64,000 nt of DNA from an uncultured Paraglaciecola sp. Its GTDB lineage: Bacteria > Pseudomonadota > Gammaproteobacteria > Enterobacterales > Alteromonadaceae. Positions 18,715-28,899 of the stretch are shown here, piece by piece. The first letter of the stretch is position 1. Every line of letters starts with the position of its first letter. The stretch is from the NCBI RefSeq assembly GCF_937123705.1, contig NZ_CAKZKO010000037.1:124001-188000 (forward strand), written 5' to 3'. The position numbers were made by a program, and so were the translations under genes. Under the pieces are notes generated by a model. The model searched no databases and was not told where the DNA came from. It saw only the letters and a program-made list of their open reading frames with translations.

Positions 18715-20841
18715 TTGTCAGTGCAATCCCCTTCGTTTGCTTCCACTGTTAATTTATCAGCGCCCGATTGGAATACAGTACCTCAAGTTACTGTGACGGG
18801 TGAGGGCTATAGCGCAGGGAAAACATCGGTCATATTGCCAACATCGGCGGGTTTGTTACAACTCAGTTTTCATAAAAGTGGACTGCGTATGCAAATAGCC
18901 GCTGATGCTTGCAGCGATTATGACATACTCACCCATCAGCCTGAGTCGCTGCCTTGCCAGTTAACCTCTTCAGAGCAAAGCAGCACTATTGTGTGTGGTG
19001 ACTATGCGTTAATCATCCAACATCAACCTTTTTCATTTAGCCTAAATTGTGCAGGCAAAACCATACAGCAAACCCCTAACGATGGGCACTTTGTTCGCCA
19101 ATACCGTATGCCCCCGCTGACTAAAACGGCGCAAGGTTGGTTATTTAGTTTACATTTAGGCGCCGAAGAGCCGGTATATGGACTAGGAGAAAAATGGTCG
19201 AGTTTAAATAAACGCGGCCAATTTATTCGCTCTTATAATCATGATGCCCTTGGGGTCAATGCCGAGATTTCCTATAAAAATACGCCTTTTGCATGGAGCC
19301 CATCGGGTTGGGGTGTTTTTGTGCATACGCCCGCCCCCGTCAGTCACGGCGTAGGGTATGCTCCTTGGTCACAGCGTGCTTATGGCTTATTGGTTGAAGA
19401 CGATGCCTTAGATATATTTATATTGCATGGTAAAAATGGCGGCGAAATCATCAATCAATATACCCAACTTACGGGCAAGGCACCGGTGCCACCAGTGTGG
19501 AGCTTAGGGGTCATTTTATCTAAAGCCTACTATCAAGATGTGCCCGAATTAATGGCTACCGCCAAAGCGGTGCGCGAACATGCTATGCCCTGTGATGTGA
19601 TCACCTTAGATGGCCGCGCATGGCAAGATACCGATACCCGTTTTGCCTTTGAGTGGGATCCTAAGCGTTTTGCGCATTTTCCGCCCAACCAAGTCATTGC
19701 CGATTTAAAAGCCATGAACTTTAAGGTGTGTATTTGGGAATACCCTTTAGTGTCGGTGCAAAATCCGCTGTTTGCCCAGATGGCTAAAAAAGGCTGGTTG
19801 CTAAAAGATAAACGTAGCGGCGAAGCTTACCGTTATCAATGGGATATGAGTGCCTTTGCCGAAGTGCTGACTCCTTTACCTGAGTCTGGCATAGTAGACT
19901 TTACCCACCCCGATGCCTTTAATTTTTGGCTCGAATCACACAAACCACTGTTTGATTTAGGGGTAGATATGATCAAGGCCGACTTTGGCGAGCAAGTAGA
20001 AGATGACAATATGCTGGCCCACAATGGTGACTCTGGCCATAGGTTGCACAATGTGTATAGCCTTTTATACAACCGCTGCGTGTATCAGGCCGCCGAAAAA
20101 TACAGTCAAAATGGCCCATTTTTATTTAGCCGCAGTGCATGGAGTGGCTCGCAGCGCTACCCCAGTCAGTGGGGCGGCGATCCTCAAGCCGATTGGGGAG
20201 GGTTAATTGGCAGCATTCGCGGTGCTTTGTCTTGGGGCATGTCTGGCGCTCCCTATTTTGCAACTGACGTAGGCGGGTTTTACAAAGACACCCGTGATTC
20301 AGAATTATTTGTGCGTTGGTCGCAAATGGCAGTTTTCTCAGCCCATATACGTTTGCATGGCATAGGTCAGCGCGAGCCGTGGAGCTATAGCCATGATGCC
20401 GAACAAGCGGTCAACCAAGCATTAAAACTGCGCTACCAGCTTATTCCTTATATTCAAACGGCTATGGAGCAAGCAAGCGAGACAGGCATGCCATTAATGC
20501 GGGCAATGGCCTTGGCCTTTCCTAATGACAGGCTGGCGCGAGGCTTTGAGATGCAATTTATGTTTGGTGACAATTTATTGGTAGTGCCTTGTACCCAACC
20601 AGGCGGTGAGGTGGAATTTTATTTGCCTGATGGCCAGTGGTTAAGATTTCCAGATCAGCAAATATTTAGCGGTGGCAAAGTGCATACCCTCACCTTAGCT
20701 TTAGAGGAAATGGCGGTATTTGTGCCTGCTGGGCAAAACATACCTATAGGCCCAGATGTGTTACATACCGAGCAATTAACACCCCCGGCCAGCGGCAAAC
20801 AAATCAAGCATTATTGGCCCGCACAAGATGTGGTTGTTTGA
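18715..20841 (+). CDS. Glycoside hydrolase family 31 (alpha-glucosidase/alpha-xylosidase/sulfoquinovosidase superfamily), no signal peptide
   Basis: CDVITLDGRAWQDTDTRFAFEWDPKRF, DMIKADFGEQVEDD (nucleophile Asp), FSRSAWSGSQRYPSQWGGDPQADW, GGFYKDTRDSELFVRW, RLHGIGQREPW. TTG start (GTG at 18721 also possible). Confidence 0.9.
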   Translation: MSVQSPSFASTVNLSAPDWNTVPQVTVTGEGYSAGKTSVILPTSAGLLQLSFHKSGLRMQIAADACSDYDILTHQPESLPCQLTSSEQSSTIVCGDYALIIQHQPFSFSLNCAGKTIQQTPNDGHFVRQYRMPPLTKTAQGWLFSLHLGAEEPVYGLGEKWSSLNKRGQFIRSYNHDALGVNAEISYKNTPFAWSPSGWGVFVHTPAPVSHGVGYAPWSQRAYGLLVEDDALDIFILHGKNGGEIINQYTQLTGKAPVPPVWSLGVILSKAYYQDVPELMATAKAVREHAMPCDVITLDGRAWQDTDTRFAFEWDPKRFAHFPPNQVIADLKAMNFKVCIWEYPLVSVQNPLFAQMAKKGWLLKDKRSGEAYRYQWDMSAFAEVLTPLPESGIVDFTHPDAFNFWLESHKPLFDLGVDMIKADFGEQVEDDNMLAHNGDSGHRLHNVYSLLYNRCVYQAAEKYSQNGPFLFSRSAWSGSQRYPSQWGGDPQADWGGLIGSIRGALSWGMSGAPYFATDVGGFYKDTRDSELFVRWSQMAVFSAHIRLHGIGQREPWSYSHDAEQAVNQALKLRYQLIPYIQTAMEQASETGMPLMRAMALAFPNDRLARGFEMQFMFGDNLLVVPCTQPGGEVEFYLPDGQWLRFPDQQIFSGGKVHTLTLALEEMAVFVPAGQNIPIGPDVLHTEQLTPPASGKQIKHYWPAQDVVV

Positions 20842-21383
20842 TGACTAAGTTGCAACAAACGCTATTTGCCCTTAACAAGCCCCTTGGCAAACTTAACTTT
20901 GCCGTTGCCAATACCGCTAAAAACTTCGCCGGAGGCTTACTCGCGGTGATGTTAATGATGATTCTGGCCCAAGTATTTTTTCGCTATGTACTCAACGACT
21001 CTTTGGCTTGGACCGAAGAACTTGCAAAATTTGCTATGGTTTGGATAGCGTGTTTAGTGGCCCCTTGGGCATACCGCGCGCACCTAAATGTGTCGATACA
21101 AATGTTTGCCGATGCCTTACCAGCACTGTTACGCAGAGCCACCGAAATTGTCATTACGCTCTTGGTGATACTTATTTGCGGCATATTTTTTATGCAAAGT
21201 CTGGCATTTTGGCAATCGGGATGGAGCATTAACGCGTCTTCTGTGCCTATCAAACTGGCGTACTTTTATAGTTGCGCCCCTTTCGCTTTTGGGTCGCTAT
21301 GTTTGGTGGGCTTTGAACGGCTAATCGAACAACTCTGTTTGCCCTTAGCCCATTGTGTTATTCCACCTCAGGACGCCCGTTAA
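20841..21383 (+). CDS. TRAP transporter small permease (DctQ-like)
   Basis: 4-TM protein, QVFFRYVLNDSLAWTEELAKFAMVWIACLVAPWAYRAHLNVSI; start moved to ATG 20841 (TGATG overlap with GH31 stop). Confidence 0.9.
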   Translation: MTKLQQTLFALNKPLGKLNFAVANTAKNFAGGLLAVMLMMILAQVFFRYVLNDSLAWTEELAKFAMVWIACLVAPWAYRAHLNVSIQMFADALPALLRRATEIVITLLVILICGIFFMQSLAFWQSGWSINASSVPIKLAYFYSCAPFAFGSLCLVGFERLIEQLCLPLAHCVIPPQDAR

Positions 21384-21384
21384 T

Positions 21385-22671
21385 ATGTCGTTAAGTTATT
21401 TCTGGGTCTTTATCTTATTATTAACCGCCGGTGCACCGGTAATTTTCGCCCTGTTAATTGGCCCAGGGGTTAGTTTGATTTTAGACGGCAAAGAAGTGTT
21501 TTTTTCGGCGCTGTTAAATAGATTGTACTCGGGCATGAACTCTTTTCCGCTGATGGCCGTGCCGTTTTTTATTTTGGCGGGTGAGTTGATGAATCAAGGG
21601 GGAATTACCCAATCTATCGTGCGATTTAGTCAAAGTTTAATAGGCCATTACCGCGGCGGATTAGCCCAAGTAAATATATTATCTTCGGTGTTATTTGCCG
21701 GTTTGTCTGGCTCGGCTGTGGCCGATACTTCAGCGCTGGGTAAAATGCTTATTCCGGCAATGGAGCAAAACGGTTACAGCAGACGCTTTGCTGCTGCGGT
21801 CACGGCTGCATCCTCAGTAATAGGCCCGATAATCCCTCCTTCTGGCATTATGATTTTATATGCCTTTATTATGAACGTGTCTGTGGCGGGCATGTTTTTA
21901 GCGGGCATTGTGCCGGGCATATTGATTTGTGCAGGTTTGATGTTAATGACCAGCCGCATCGCTAAAAAACGCAATTATCCTGTAGCCAATGCTAAAGCCT
22001 CCTGGCATGAACGCGGCAGCGCTCTGAAAAGTTCATTTTTACCGCTGCTTACGCCCGTCATATTATTAGGTGGTATAGTGTTAGGGGTATTTACGCCCAC
22101 CGAAGCAGCTGCCGTTGCGGCAGGTTATGCGCTGATTATTACCCTGTTTGTTACTCACACCCTTACATTGAATAAATTGCCTAACATATTAGTGAATGCA
22201 GCGGTGCAATCGGGCACTATTTTATTATTAGTTGGCTCGGCGGTCACCTTCGCTTGGATCATCACAGTCTCGGGCATGGCCGATACCCTCGCCTCAGAAA
22301 TCACCGGGATCACCGATAATGTGTTGTTGCTACTGCTGATCATCAACTTGTTTTTATTTGCTATCGGCATGTTTTTAGATGCGGGACCCGCTATCTTAAT
22401 TTTGGGCCCAGTGCTTGCGCCGATTTTTATCGCACTCGGTATCGACCCCTTACATTTTGCCGTGATCATGTGTGTTAACTTAACCGTTGGGCTTGCCACG
22501 CCACCTATGGGGTTAGTGTTATTTGTTGCGGCTGCGGTATCAGGTGAAAAAACCGAAAATATCGCCTTTGAAATGTTGCCTTTTTTAGCAGTAGAAGCCT
22601 TGGTGATATTTTTGATCACCTACTTCCCTGCCCTAACCATGACTTTGCCTAGATATTTTGGGTTCGCTTAA
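21385..22671 (+). CDS. TRAP transporter large permease (DctM-like)
   Basis: NRLYSGMNSFPLMAVPFFILAGELMNQGGI, SVLFAGLSGSAVADTSALGKMLIPAMEQNGYSRRFAAAVTAASSVIGPIIPPS; start moved to 21385. Confidence 0.93.
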   Translation: MSLSYFWVFILLLTAGAPVIFALLIGPGVSLILDGKEVFFSALLNRLYSGMNSFPLMAVPFFILAGELMNQGGITQSIVRFSQSLIGHYRGGLAQVNILSSVLFAGLSGSAVADTSALGKMLIPAMEQNGYSRRFAAAVTAASSVIGPIIPPSGIMILYAFIMNVSVAGMFLAGIVPGILICAGLMLMTSRIAKKRNYPVANAKASWHERGSALKSSFLPLLTPVILLGGIVLGVFTPTEAAAVAAGYALIITLFVTHTLTLNKLPNILVNAAVQSGTILLLVGSAVTFAWIITVSGMADTLASEITGITDNVLLLLLIINLFLFAIGMFLDAGPAILILGPVLAPIFIALGIDPLHFAVIMCVNLTVGLATPPMGLVLFVAAAVSGEKTENIAFEMLPFLAVEALVIFLITYFPALTMTLPRYFGFA

Positions 22672-22672
22672 T

Positions 22673-23716
22673 ATGACCATAAAACGCCTCATTTTACTGA
22701 TTATTTATGGACTGATTGCCGTGGGCTGCTTAGTGGGCATTTTTCGCGCCAGCGTGACCCAAGCAGAATTTACTATTAAGGCTGCAATTCAAGCCTCGAC
22801 TCAAGACGAAGATTACGTAGGATTATTGGCTTTTAAAGAATATGTCGAAAAACACAGCAACGGCCGGGTACAAGTGCAGTTGTATGCGTCGGGGCAATTT
22901 TGCGGCAGCGTACCCGAGTGTATCGGCAGTTTACAGTCAGGGGTGTTAGAAATGTTTCCCAGCACCGCAGGCGGCACCGGTAACTTTTTCGCTCCTGCTC
23001 AAGTGTTGGATTTACCTTACGTATTTACCAGTGACGCCCAAGCCGAGTGTGTATTAGATGGGCCAATTTTAACAAAAATGCGCGACACTGTGCTGGGCAA
23101 TGGCTTAAATATACGTTTAATTGGCGTATCCAACACAGGTGGTTGGCGTAACTTTGCCACCACCCAAAAAGCAATCCACAGCCCTGAAGACTTAATAGGT
23201 CAAAAAATTCGCACCACCCCTGCCGAAATTCAACAAGAATTAGTCAAACAACTCGGTGCCAACGCCACGCCTATTTCTTGGGCAGAACTCTACACAGCAT
23301 TAGCAACAGGTGTGGTTGAGGGCAGCAAAAACGGCATTCAAGATATCATTGGCGCCAAACTTCAAGAGCACTTAAAATACATTATTCTCGATGGTCACTC
23401 TTATATGGCCACCCTCTGGTGGTTTTCTGAGCCAGTATGGAAAACCTTACCGGCAGATATTCAACAAATTGTACTTAAAGGCTTTGAAAAACAAAAAGCC
23501 GCCGCCAGTCATTTAGTGGCCACCCAAGAAAGTCATTCCTACACACTATTTGAACAAGCTGGCGGCACCATTTATCGCCCTTCTATGGCAGAAAAACAAG
23601 CCTTTAAAGATGCATCGGTTAATATGCGCCAGTGGTTTATCAATAATTTTGGCGAAGATTGGCTAGATTTATTGGAGTCGTCGGTTGAACAATGTAATAC
23701 CCATCTCCCATCATAA
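22673..23716 (+). CDS. TRAP transporter periplasmic substrate-binding protein (DctP-like)
   Basis: FTIKAAIQASTQDEDYVGLLAFKEYVEKHSNGRVQVQLYASGQF..., GVSNTGGWRNFATTQKAIHSPEDLIGQKIRTTPAEI; start moved to 22673. Confidence 0.92.
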   Translation: MTIKRLILLIIYGLIAVGCLVGIFRASVTQAEFTIKAAIQASTQDEDYVGLLAFKEYVEKHSNGRVQVQLYASGQFCGSVPECIGSLQSGVLEMFPSTAGGTGNFFAPAQVLDLPYVFTSDAQAECVLDGPILTKMRDTVLGNGLNIRLIGVSNTGGWRNFATTQKAIHSPEDLIGQKIRTTPAEIQQELVKQLGANATPISWAELYTALATGVVEGSKNGIQDIIGAKLQEHLKYIILDGHSYMATLWWFSEPVWKTLPADIQQIVLKGFEKQKAAASHLVATQESHSYTLFEQAGGTIYRPSMAEKQAFKDASVNMRQWFINNFGEDWLDLLESSVEQCNTHLPS

Positions 23717-23720
23717 ATGC

Positions 23721-23748
23721 CGCTTATACCATTCTAGAATGGTATAAG
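23721..23748. terminator. 28-bp perfect palindrome GCTTATACCATTCTAGAATGGTATAAGC after the TRAP operon
   Basis: Read directly; 5 nt after the DctP stop codon; no strong T tract. Confidence 0.5.
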
Positions 23749-23820
23749 CCCTAACCGTTAACAATTTAGCAACAAAATGATTGCATATTACTGAATGAGA
23801 GGGTAAATTTTCACCGTCTT

Positions 23821-23838
23821 CTGTCTTATATAAGACAG
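23821..23838. promoter_or_regulatory. Candidate GntR operator CTGTCTTATATAAGACAG upstream of TonB receptor gene
   Basis: 18-bp perfect palindrome; shares TCTTATATAAGA core with sites at 18598 and 30896. Confidence 0.7.
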
Positions 23839-23978
23839 GGAAAGTCAATCTTATAATAAAATTAGAATAATGATGGGTGTCAACATCCAATAACACACAA
23901 GCCATGGCCCTAGTCAGTTTATACATTCTTTCACGGGCTAAAAATAACCAGATCAAGAACACATCTTGGGAGAACACC

Positions 23979-26357
23979 ATGCAACTAAAACCCAGTCACT
24001 TACACACTAGCATTGCTCAGGCACTGGCCTTGTCGGCTTGTTTAACAATGGGCGCAACGGCTCATGGACAAGAAGCCCAAAGTGACGAGCAACAAGGTTT
24101 GATGGAAAAAATCACGGTCACCGCGCAAAAGCGTGTTGAAAACCTAAATGAAGTACCTGTTGCCGTATCGGTATTGCGAGAAGATCAAATCAACTCGGCT
24201 TTTTCAGCCAATATAGAAGGCCTGCAAGCATTAGTGCCTTCTGTTAGTTTTAGAAAAGGTAATACAAACCGTAACTCAGCCATCACCATTCGTGGTGTAG
24301 GGACTATTTCATTCAGTGTTGCTGCTGAACCTAGTGTATCAACTGTTGTTGATGGCGTGGTGTTAGGCCGTTCTGGTCAAGCTTTCGTAGACTTATACGA
24401 CCTAGAGCGGGTTGAAGTGTTGCGTGGCCCACAAGGGACACTTTTTGGTAAAAATGCCTCGGCTGGTGTGGTGAATATCACCACTAAACGCCCTTCTGAT
24501 GAGTTTGAAGGAAGCTTTGAAGCTACCTTATTTCAAGACAACGAATACCGCTTAAAAACCAGTGTTTCTGGCCCGCTAAACGATAACGTCAGTGGTGGCT
24601 TAACCGTATTGAAATCTCAATTTGATGGTTACATCAATAATGTTTATAACAATGAAACCGTTAGTGGCTACGATAAAGAAGGCGTTCGCGCTATGCTGGA
24701 TATCGAAGCGTCAGACGATACCGATATCTTGTTTATTTTCGAGAACATGGACTCAAATGACAGTTGTTGTGCTGATTTAGAATTAACACCGAGTGGTCGC
24801 CATGATTCCGAATCATCACCCAATAGCAGCGGCATAGGTGATTTAGATCTTAGCCAAAGACAAATTGATCATGACTTTGAAACCCGCACCTTAGATGAAA
24901 CCACAGCGTTTTCGATACAAGTAGATAAAGAGCTAGGGGATCATCAATTAACATCCATTACCGCCTACCGCAGTTGGAAAAACACTGAGTTCCGTGAAGG
25001 AGACTTTACTTCCACAGCCGGTGATTTACCTATGCCGGTTTTTGGTGTGCCATTTCAGTTGCATGACATAGGTAATCAGGAGTGGGATCAAATATCTCAA
25101 GAACTTAGGATCGCTTCTCCAACTGGTGAAGCCTTTGACTACCAAGCCGGTTTTTTCTGGTGGAATCAAAGCTCAGAGCGTAACTTCACTCGTGATGCCA
25201 GTTGCCAAAATAACGGCGAGCAACTCAATGCAGCCATTGGCAACTATATGACAGACGTACTGGGTGTAGCCGATCCATCCGATGCTGACATACAACAATA
25301 TATTAGCGACGAAGGCATAAGATGTAATTCAAATGATATTGTCAGCGCCACAGCGTACATGGAAACCGAATTTGATAACTGGGCATTATTTGCCGATGGT
25401 AAATACCATATTAGTGACGACTTTAGACTATTGTTTGGCCTGCGTTACACCAACGATGAAGTGAGTTATTCTCACAATCGCATCAACAACGATCAATACA
25501 GCCGTACTGGGGTGGGAGTTCGAGGATTTAACACTGATTACAGTGGCTCAACAGATGAGTCCAATACCTCGGCTAAGTTTGGCGCGCAGTTTGATATCAA
25601 CGACGACAGTATGGTGTACGCGACTTACTCACAAGGCTACAAAGGCCCAGCATTCAACGTATTTTACAATATGGCAGATAACGATACTTTGCCCATTGGT
25701 GCCGAAACCTCTGATGCCTATGAGCTGGGTTATAAGTATGCCAGCCGTGATTTGATATTTAACGCTGCAGTATTTCGCACCGAAATTGATGGTTTTCAAG
25801 CCAACAACCCTGAATTGTTAGACGGCGTATTTATTACTCGATTAACCAACGCTGGTTCAATTATCACCCAAGGCGCAGAGCTTGACTTTATGTGGCAAGC
25901 CACAGAAGATTTCACGCTGACAGGCGGTTTATCTACAGTCACAGCGGAAGTTGATCAGTTTCTTTGCCCAGTAGGTTTAGATACCTGTGACGGCAGCTCG
26001 GGAGACGACCTACCCTTTTCACCTGACTTAAAATACTCAGTAACAGGTGAATATGTGTGGGATGTAGATGATATGCAAATTTATCTAAACGGCGCCTATG
26101 TGTACACAGCTGAAATATTTGCTGGGGCACCAGGCGCAACCGAAGCCACCAACCCAGAAGCACTATTGCCAGAATATGGCATATTTAACGCAAGCCTTGC
26201 CTTCTCATTCAGCGATGACGATTACCGTGTGTCACTTATTGGTAAAAATTTAACCGATGAGAAGTTTGTGACCACTTACAGCGGTGATAATTTCCGTTAT
26301 CAAATCCCTAGAGACGCAAGCCGCTACTTTGGTGTGCAATTACGGGCTAAGTTTTAA
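23979..26357 (+). CDS. TonB-dependent receptor
   Basis: Start moved to 23979 (MQLKPSHLHTSIAQALALSACLTMGATAHGQ signal peptide); plug MEKITVTAQKRVENLNEVPVAVSVLREDQI, ERVEVLRGPQGTLFGKNASAGVVNITTKRPSDEF; barrel end SRYFGVQLRAKF. Confidence 0.92.
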   Translation: MQLKPSHLHTSIAQALALSACLTMGATAHGQEAQSDEQQGLMEKITVTAQKRVENLNEVPVAVSVLREDQINSAFSANIEGLQALVPSVSFRKGNTNRNSAITIRGVGTISFSVAAEPSVSTVVDGVVLGRSGQAFVDLYDLERVEVLRGPQGTLFGKNASAGVVNITTKRPSDEFEGSFEATLFQDNEYRLKTSVSGPLNDNVSGGLTVLKSQFDGYINNVYNNETVSGYDKEGVRAMLDIEASDDTDILFIFENMDSNDSCCADLELTPSGRHDSESSPNSSGIGDLDLSQRQIDHDFETRTLDETTAFSIQVDKELGDHQLTSITAYRSWKNTEFREGDFTSTAGDLPMPVFGVPFQLHDIGNQEWDQISQELRIASPTGEAFDYQAGFFWWNQSSERNFTRDASCQNNGEQLNAAIGNYMTDVLGVADPSDADIQQYISDEGIRCNSNDIVSATAYMETEFDNWALFADGKYHISDDFRLLFGLRYTNDEVSYSHNRINNDQYSRTGVGVRGFNTDYSGSTDESNTSAKFGAQFDINDDSMVYATYSQGYKGPAFNVFYNMADNDTLPIGAETSDAYELGYKYASRDLIFNAAVFRTEIDGFQANNPELLDGVFITRLTNAGSIITQGAELDFMWQATEDFTLTGGLSTVTAEVDQFLCPVGLDTCDGSSGDDLPFSPDLKYSVTGEYVWDVDDMQIYLNGAYVYTAEIFAGAPGATEATNPEALLPEYGIFNASLAFSFSDDDYRVSLIGKNLTDEKFVTTYSGDNFRYQIPRDASRYFGVQLRAKF

Positions 26358-26374
26358 GACTTAACGTAAAAAGT

Positions 26375-26412
26375 AGCCCTCAACTTTTGATCAAGTTGGG
26401 GGCTTTTTTTTA
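26375..26412 (+). terminator. Rho-independent terminator
   Basis: AGCCCTCAACTT-ttgatc-AAGTTGGGGGCT followed by TTTTTTTTA. Confidence 0.85.
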
Positions 26413-26489
26413 CCTAAATATCGCCCCTCTGCTCTGGTTATACCAAACAACATAAACGAAGTACCCACTTGGTAAAACTTAACTATGAG

Positions 26490-27740
26490 TTAAACGCTTT
26501 TAAAATGCCGTTTATGCCAACTAATTGTGATAGGTACCGATAAATTCAACATAAAGGCCACCAACATCAAAGTATAAAATGCTTCAACAGACATGATGTG
26601 ATGCTGCACATAAGCAATGTCCAAAACCACAAAGGCCAGCTCTGCCCTACCCAACATACCAAAACCAATCATCCAACTGGATGCCCAGTCGAAATGTCCA
26701 GTGTAACGGGCCGCAATAGCAGCAGAAAGCACTTGGCCTATAAACAATCCAACAAATAACATCAAGGCCTCGGGTAACACCGACAAAAAGGTATCTAAAT
26801 CAAACAAAAGTTTACTGCCTAACGCCACAAAGAAGACCGGCCCCACCCATGAAAATGCTACATTATCGATAATTTCTCGGGCTTGCTGATAATAGTCCTT
26901 GTCCTGCTCTTTATGGAAATCAAAATACTCTCGGTGAATAATCAACCCCGCCATGTAGGCCCCAACAGCTGGATGAAAACCAAATTCATGGGCCAAGAGT
27001 CCAACTAGTACAGCAATCAATAACAAGGCTAGAACGGTATATTCGCCTTTGCCCATGGCTAATACTTACCGTAAATTGAGTTTGCCTAGCACAGGGATTT
27101 TTTGAGCCATGCCTTGGCTTGCCGGAAACAGCCAGCCCCCCATAAGTGTCACAATGGCAAAAAATGCCACTGCTTTTCCTAAAATGAGTAAAATGCCATC
27201 CATAGAAAGCTGTGCTTCACCTGTTGCAATAGGCACTAAAATAGCCACCAAAGCCAAAGACGCAATATCATCCAATACGGCTGAGGTCATGATACCCGTT
27301 GCAGCCGGCGTATTGCTTAGTCCTTCGCTTTTAAGAGAAACCATAGTGAGCGACACCGCTGTGGCAGTCATGGCCAAAGCACAAAATAGCGAGGTATTAG
27401 GATCGTCCCAAAAAATGCTCGCCATGCTGTAACCAATTACAAAGGGTGTAATAGCACCAAATAAAGCTATCCCCCAACTACGCTTGATCCCTTGCAAAAA
27501 ATTCGAAGTATCTTCTTCGAATCCAAGAGCAAACATGATGACAATAATCCCAAGCTCTGCGAAATCAATGATAAATATCGGCAAAACCTCTGGTAAAAAA
27601 CCTAGGTTAACAAACAAAGTGCCACAAAATAGATACCAAAGAACCGGTGTTAAACGGGTTTTGTGTGCCAAGTAGGAGGCAAGAAAGACAGTGGTCCAAA
27701 TCAAGGCCAAAACGGCAATATCATGCATGTTGATCTCCAT
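26490..27740 (-). pseudogene. CPA2 family cation/proton antiporter (Kef-like membrane domain) interrupted by an in-frame TAA
   Basis: ORFs 27740..27066 and 27056..26490 are in the same frame: ...VLGKLNLR-TAA-VLA-MGKGEYTVLALLL...; together they form one full-length antiporter. Confidence 0.75.
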
Positions 27741-27870
27741 AGACTAGAGATTAAGCATAACGCCGTAGCCAAGTATTGCATTGATTCTGATCAGCCCTAA
27801 GGCTATTAGGCTTGCTGTGAGTGAAAGCATTTAAAAATAAACACAGCAAACAGTGGCTAAGCCTTGATAA

Positions 27871-28848
27871 TTAAATGTACGGCAAACTCAGCAATATTAA
27901 GCCCGCTATCCACAGTGTTTCTAATACTAGTAATAAAACGGGTTTTAGCCCCACTTCTAGCAGTTTACCTAAGTTCGATTTCATACCAATAGCAGCGATA
28001 GAAATCACTAAAGCAAAACGGGATATATCGGTGGCACCTTGAGTTAATACGTCGGGCAAATCTACTAAGCTGTTAATGGTCATTAACACTACAAAGGCAA
28101 TTAAAAATGCCGGAATGCCAGGCGGTTTCGCATCAGAGTTTTTGTCAAAGTTCATCCTCAGTACTAATAAGATACACACTACTACTGGCATTAAAAAGGC
28201 GACTCTGACTAATTTTGTGACTGTGGCTAAATCGCCGGTTTGTTCTGATACCGAATACCCAGCGCCAACTACTTGGGCTACATCGTGGATAGTGCCGCCC
28301 AAGAAAATACTGGTGTGAGTGGGACTAAGATTGAGGAGTTCTGCTGCTATTGGGTAAAGCACCATAGCCACAGTAGATAACCCAGTAACACCCACTATTG
28401 TCAGTAATGTGTCTCGGTCCTTTTCTTTACTCTCGGGTAATACTGCGGCAATGGCCATAGCAGCAGATGCCCCGCAAATACCTACCGCACCACCTGTTAA
28501 TATGCCAAAGCGTTTTTGTAGACCAAAGGCTTTAGCTAACACTATACCTAGGCCGATTGTGCTGGCAATCGCCACCACCAACAACAGCGCAGTTTGCCAA
28601 CCTAGCGCGGCTAAGTCACCAAACGCAATACGTAAACCTAACAACCCCACACCTATGCGTAATATATGCTTGGCGGTAAACTCAATGCCTTCTTGGCAAG
28701 TTGTTCCTTCATATAAAAATGATAGGGCGATGCCTAACAATAAGGCAAATAACATGGCAGGTGCGCCATAATGTTCGCTTAAAAACAGGGCCGCTAAGCC
28801 CACAATAACTGACACTGAAATACCTGGGAGCTTAGTTTTTATTTGCAA
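27871..28848 (-). CDS. YeiH/UPF0324 family putative sulfate/sulfite exporter
   Basis: EHYGAPAMLFALLLGIALSFLYE, LRIGVGLLGLRIAFGDLAALGW, GGAVGICGASAAMAIAAVLP, LGGTIHDVAQVVGAGYSVS motifs. Confidence 0.88.
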   Translation of the reverse strand: MQIKTKLPGISVSVIVGLAALFLSEHYGAPAMLFALLLGIALSFLYEGTTCQEGIEFTAKHILRIGVGLLGLRIAFGDLAALGWQTALLLVVAIASTIGLGIVLAKAFGLQKRFGILTGGAVGICGASAAMAIAAVLPESKEKDRDTLLTIVGVTGLSTVAMVLYPIAAELLNLSPTHTSIFLGGTIHDVAQVVGAGYSVSEQTGDLATVTKLVRVAFLMPVVVCILLVLRMNFDKNSDAKPPGIPAFLIAFVVLMTINSLVDLPDVLTQGATDISRFALVISIAAIGMKSNLGKLLEVGLKPVLLLVLETLWIAGLILLSLPYI

Positions 28849-28899
28849 AGTTTGTGCTCGCGTGATCTATTGTTTGCCATAAAAGAGGTTACCCTAGGC

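Noticed and set aside
22155-22619. 154-aa minus-strand ORF
   Set aside because: Antisense shadow of the TRAP DctM gene.
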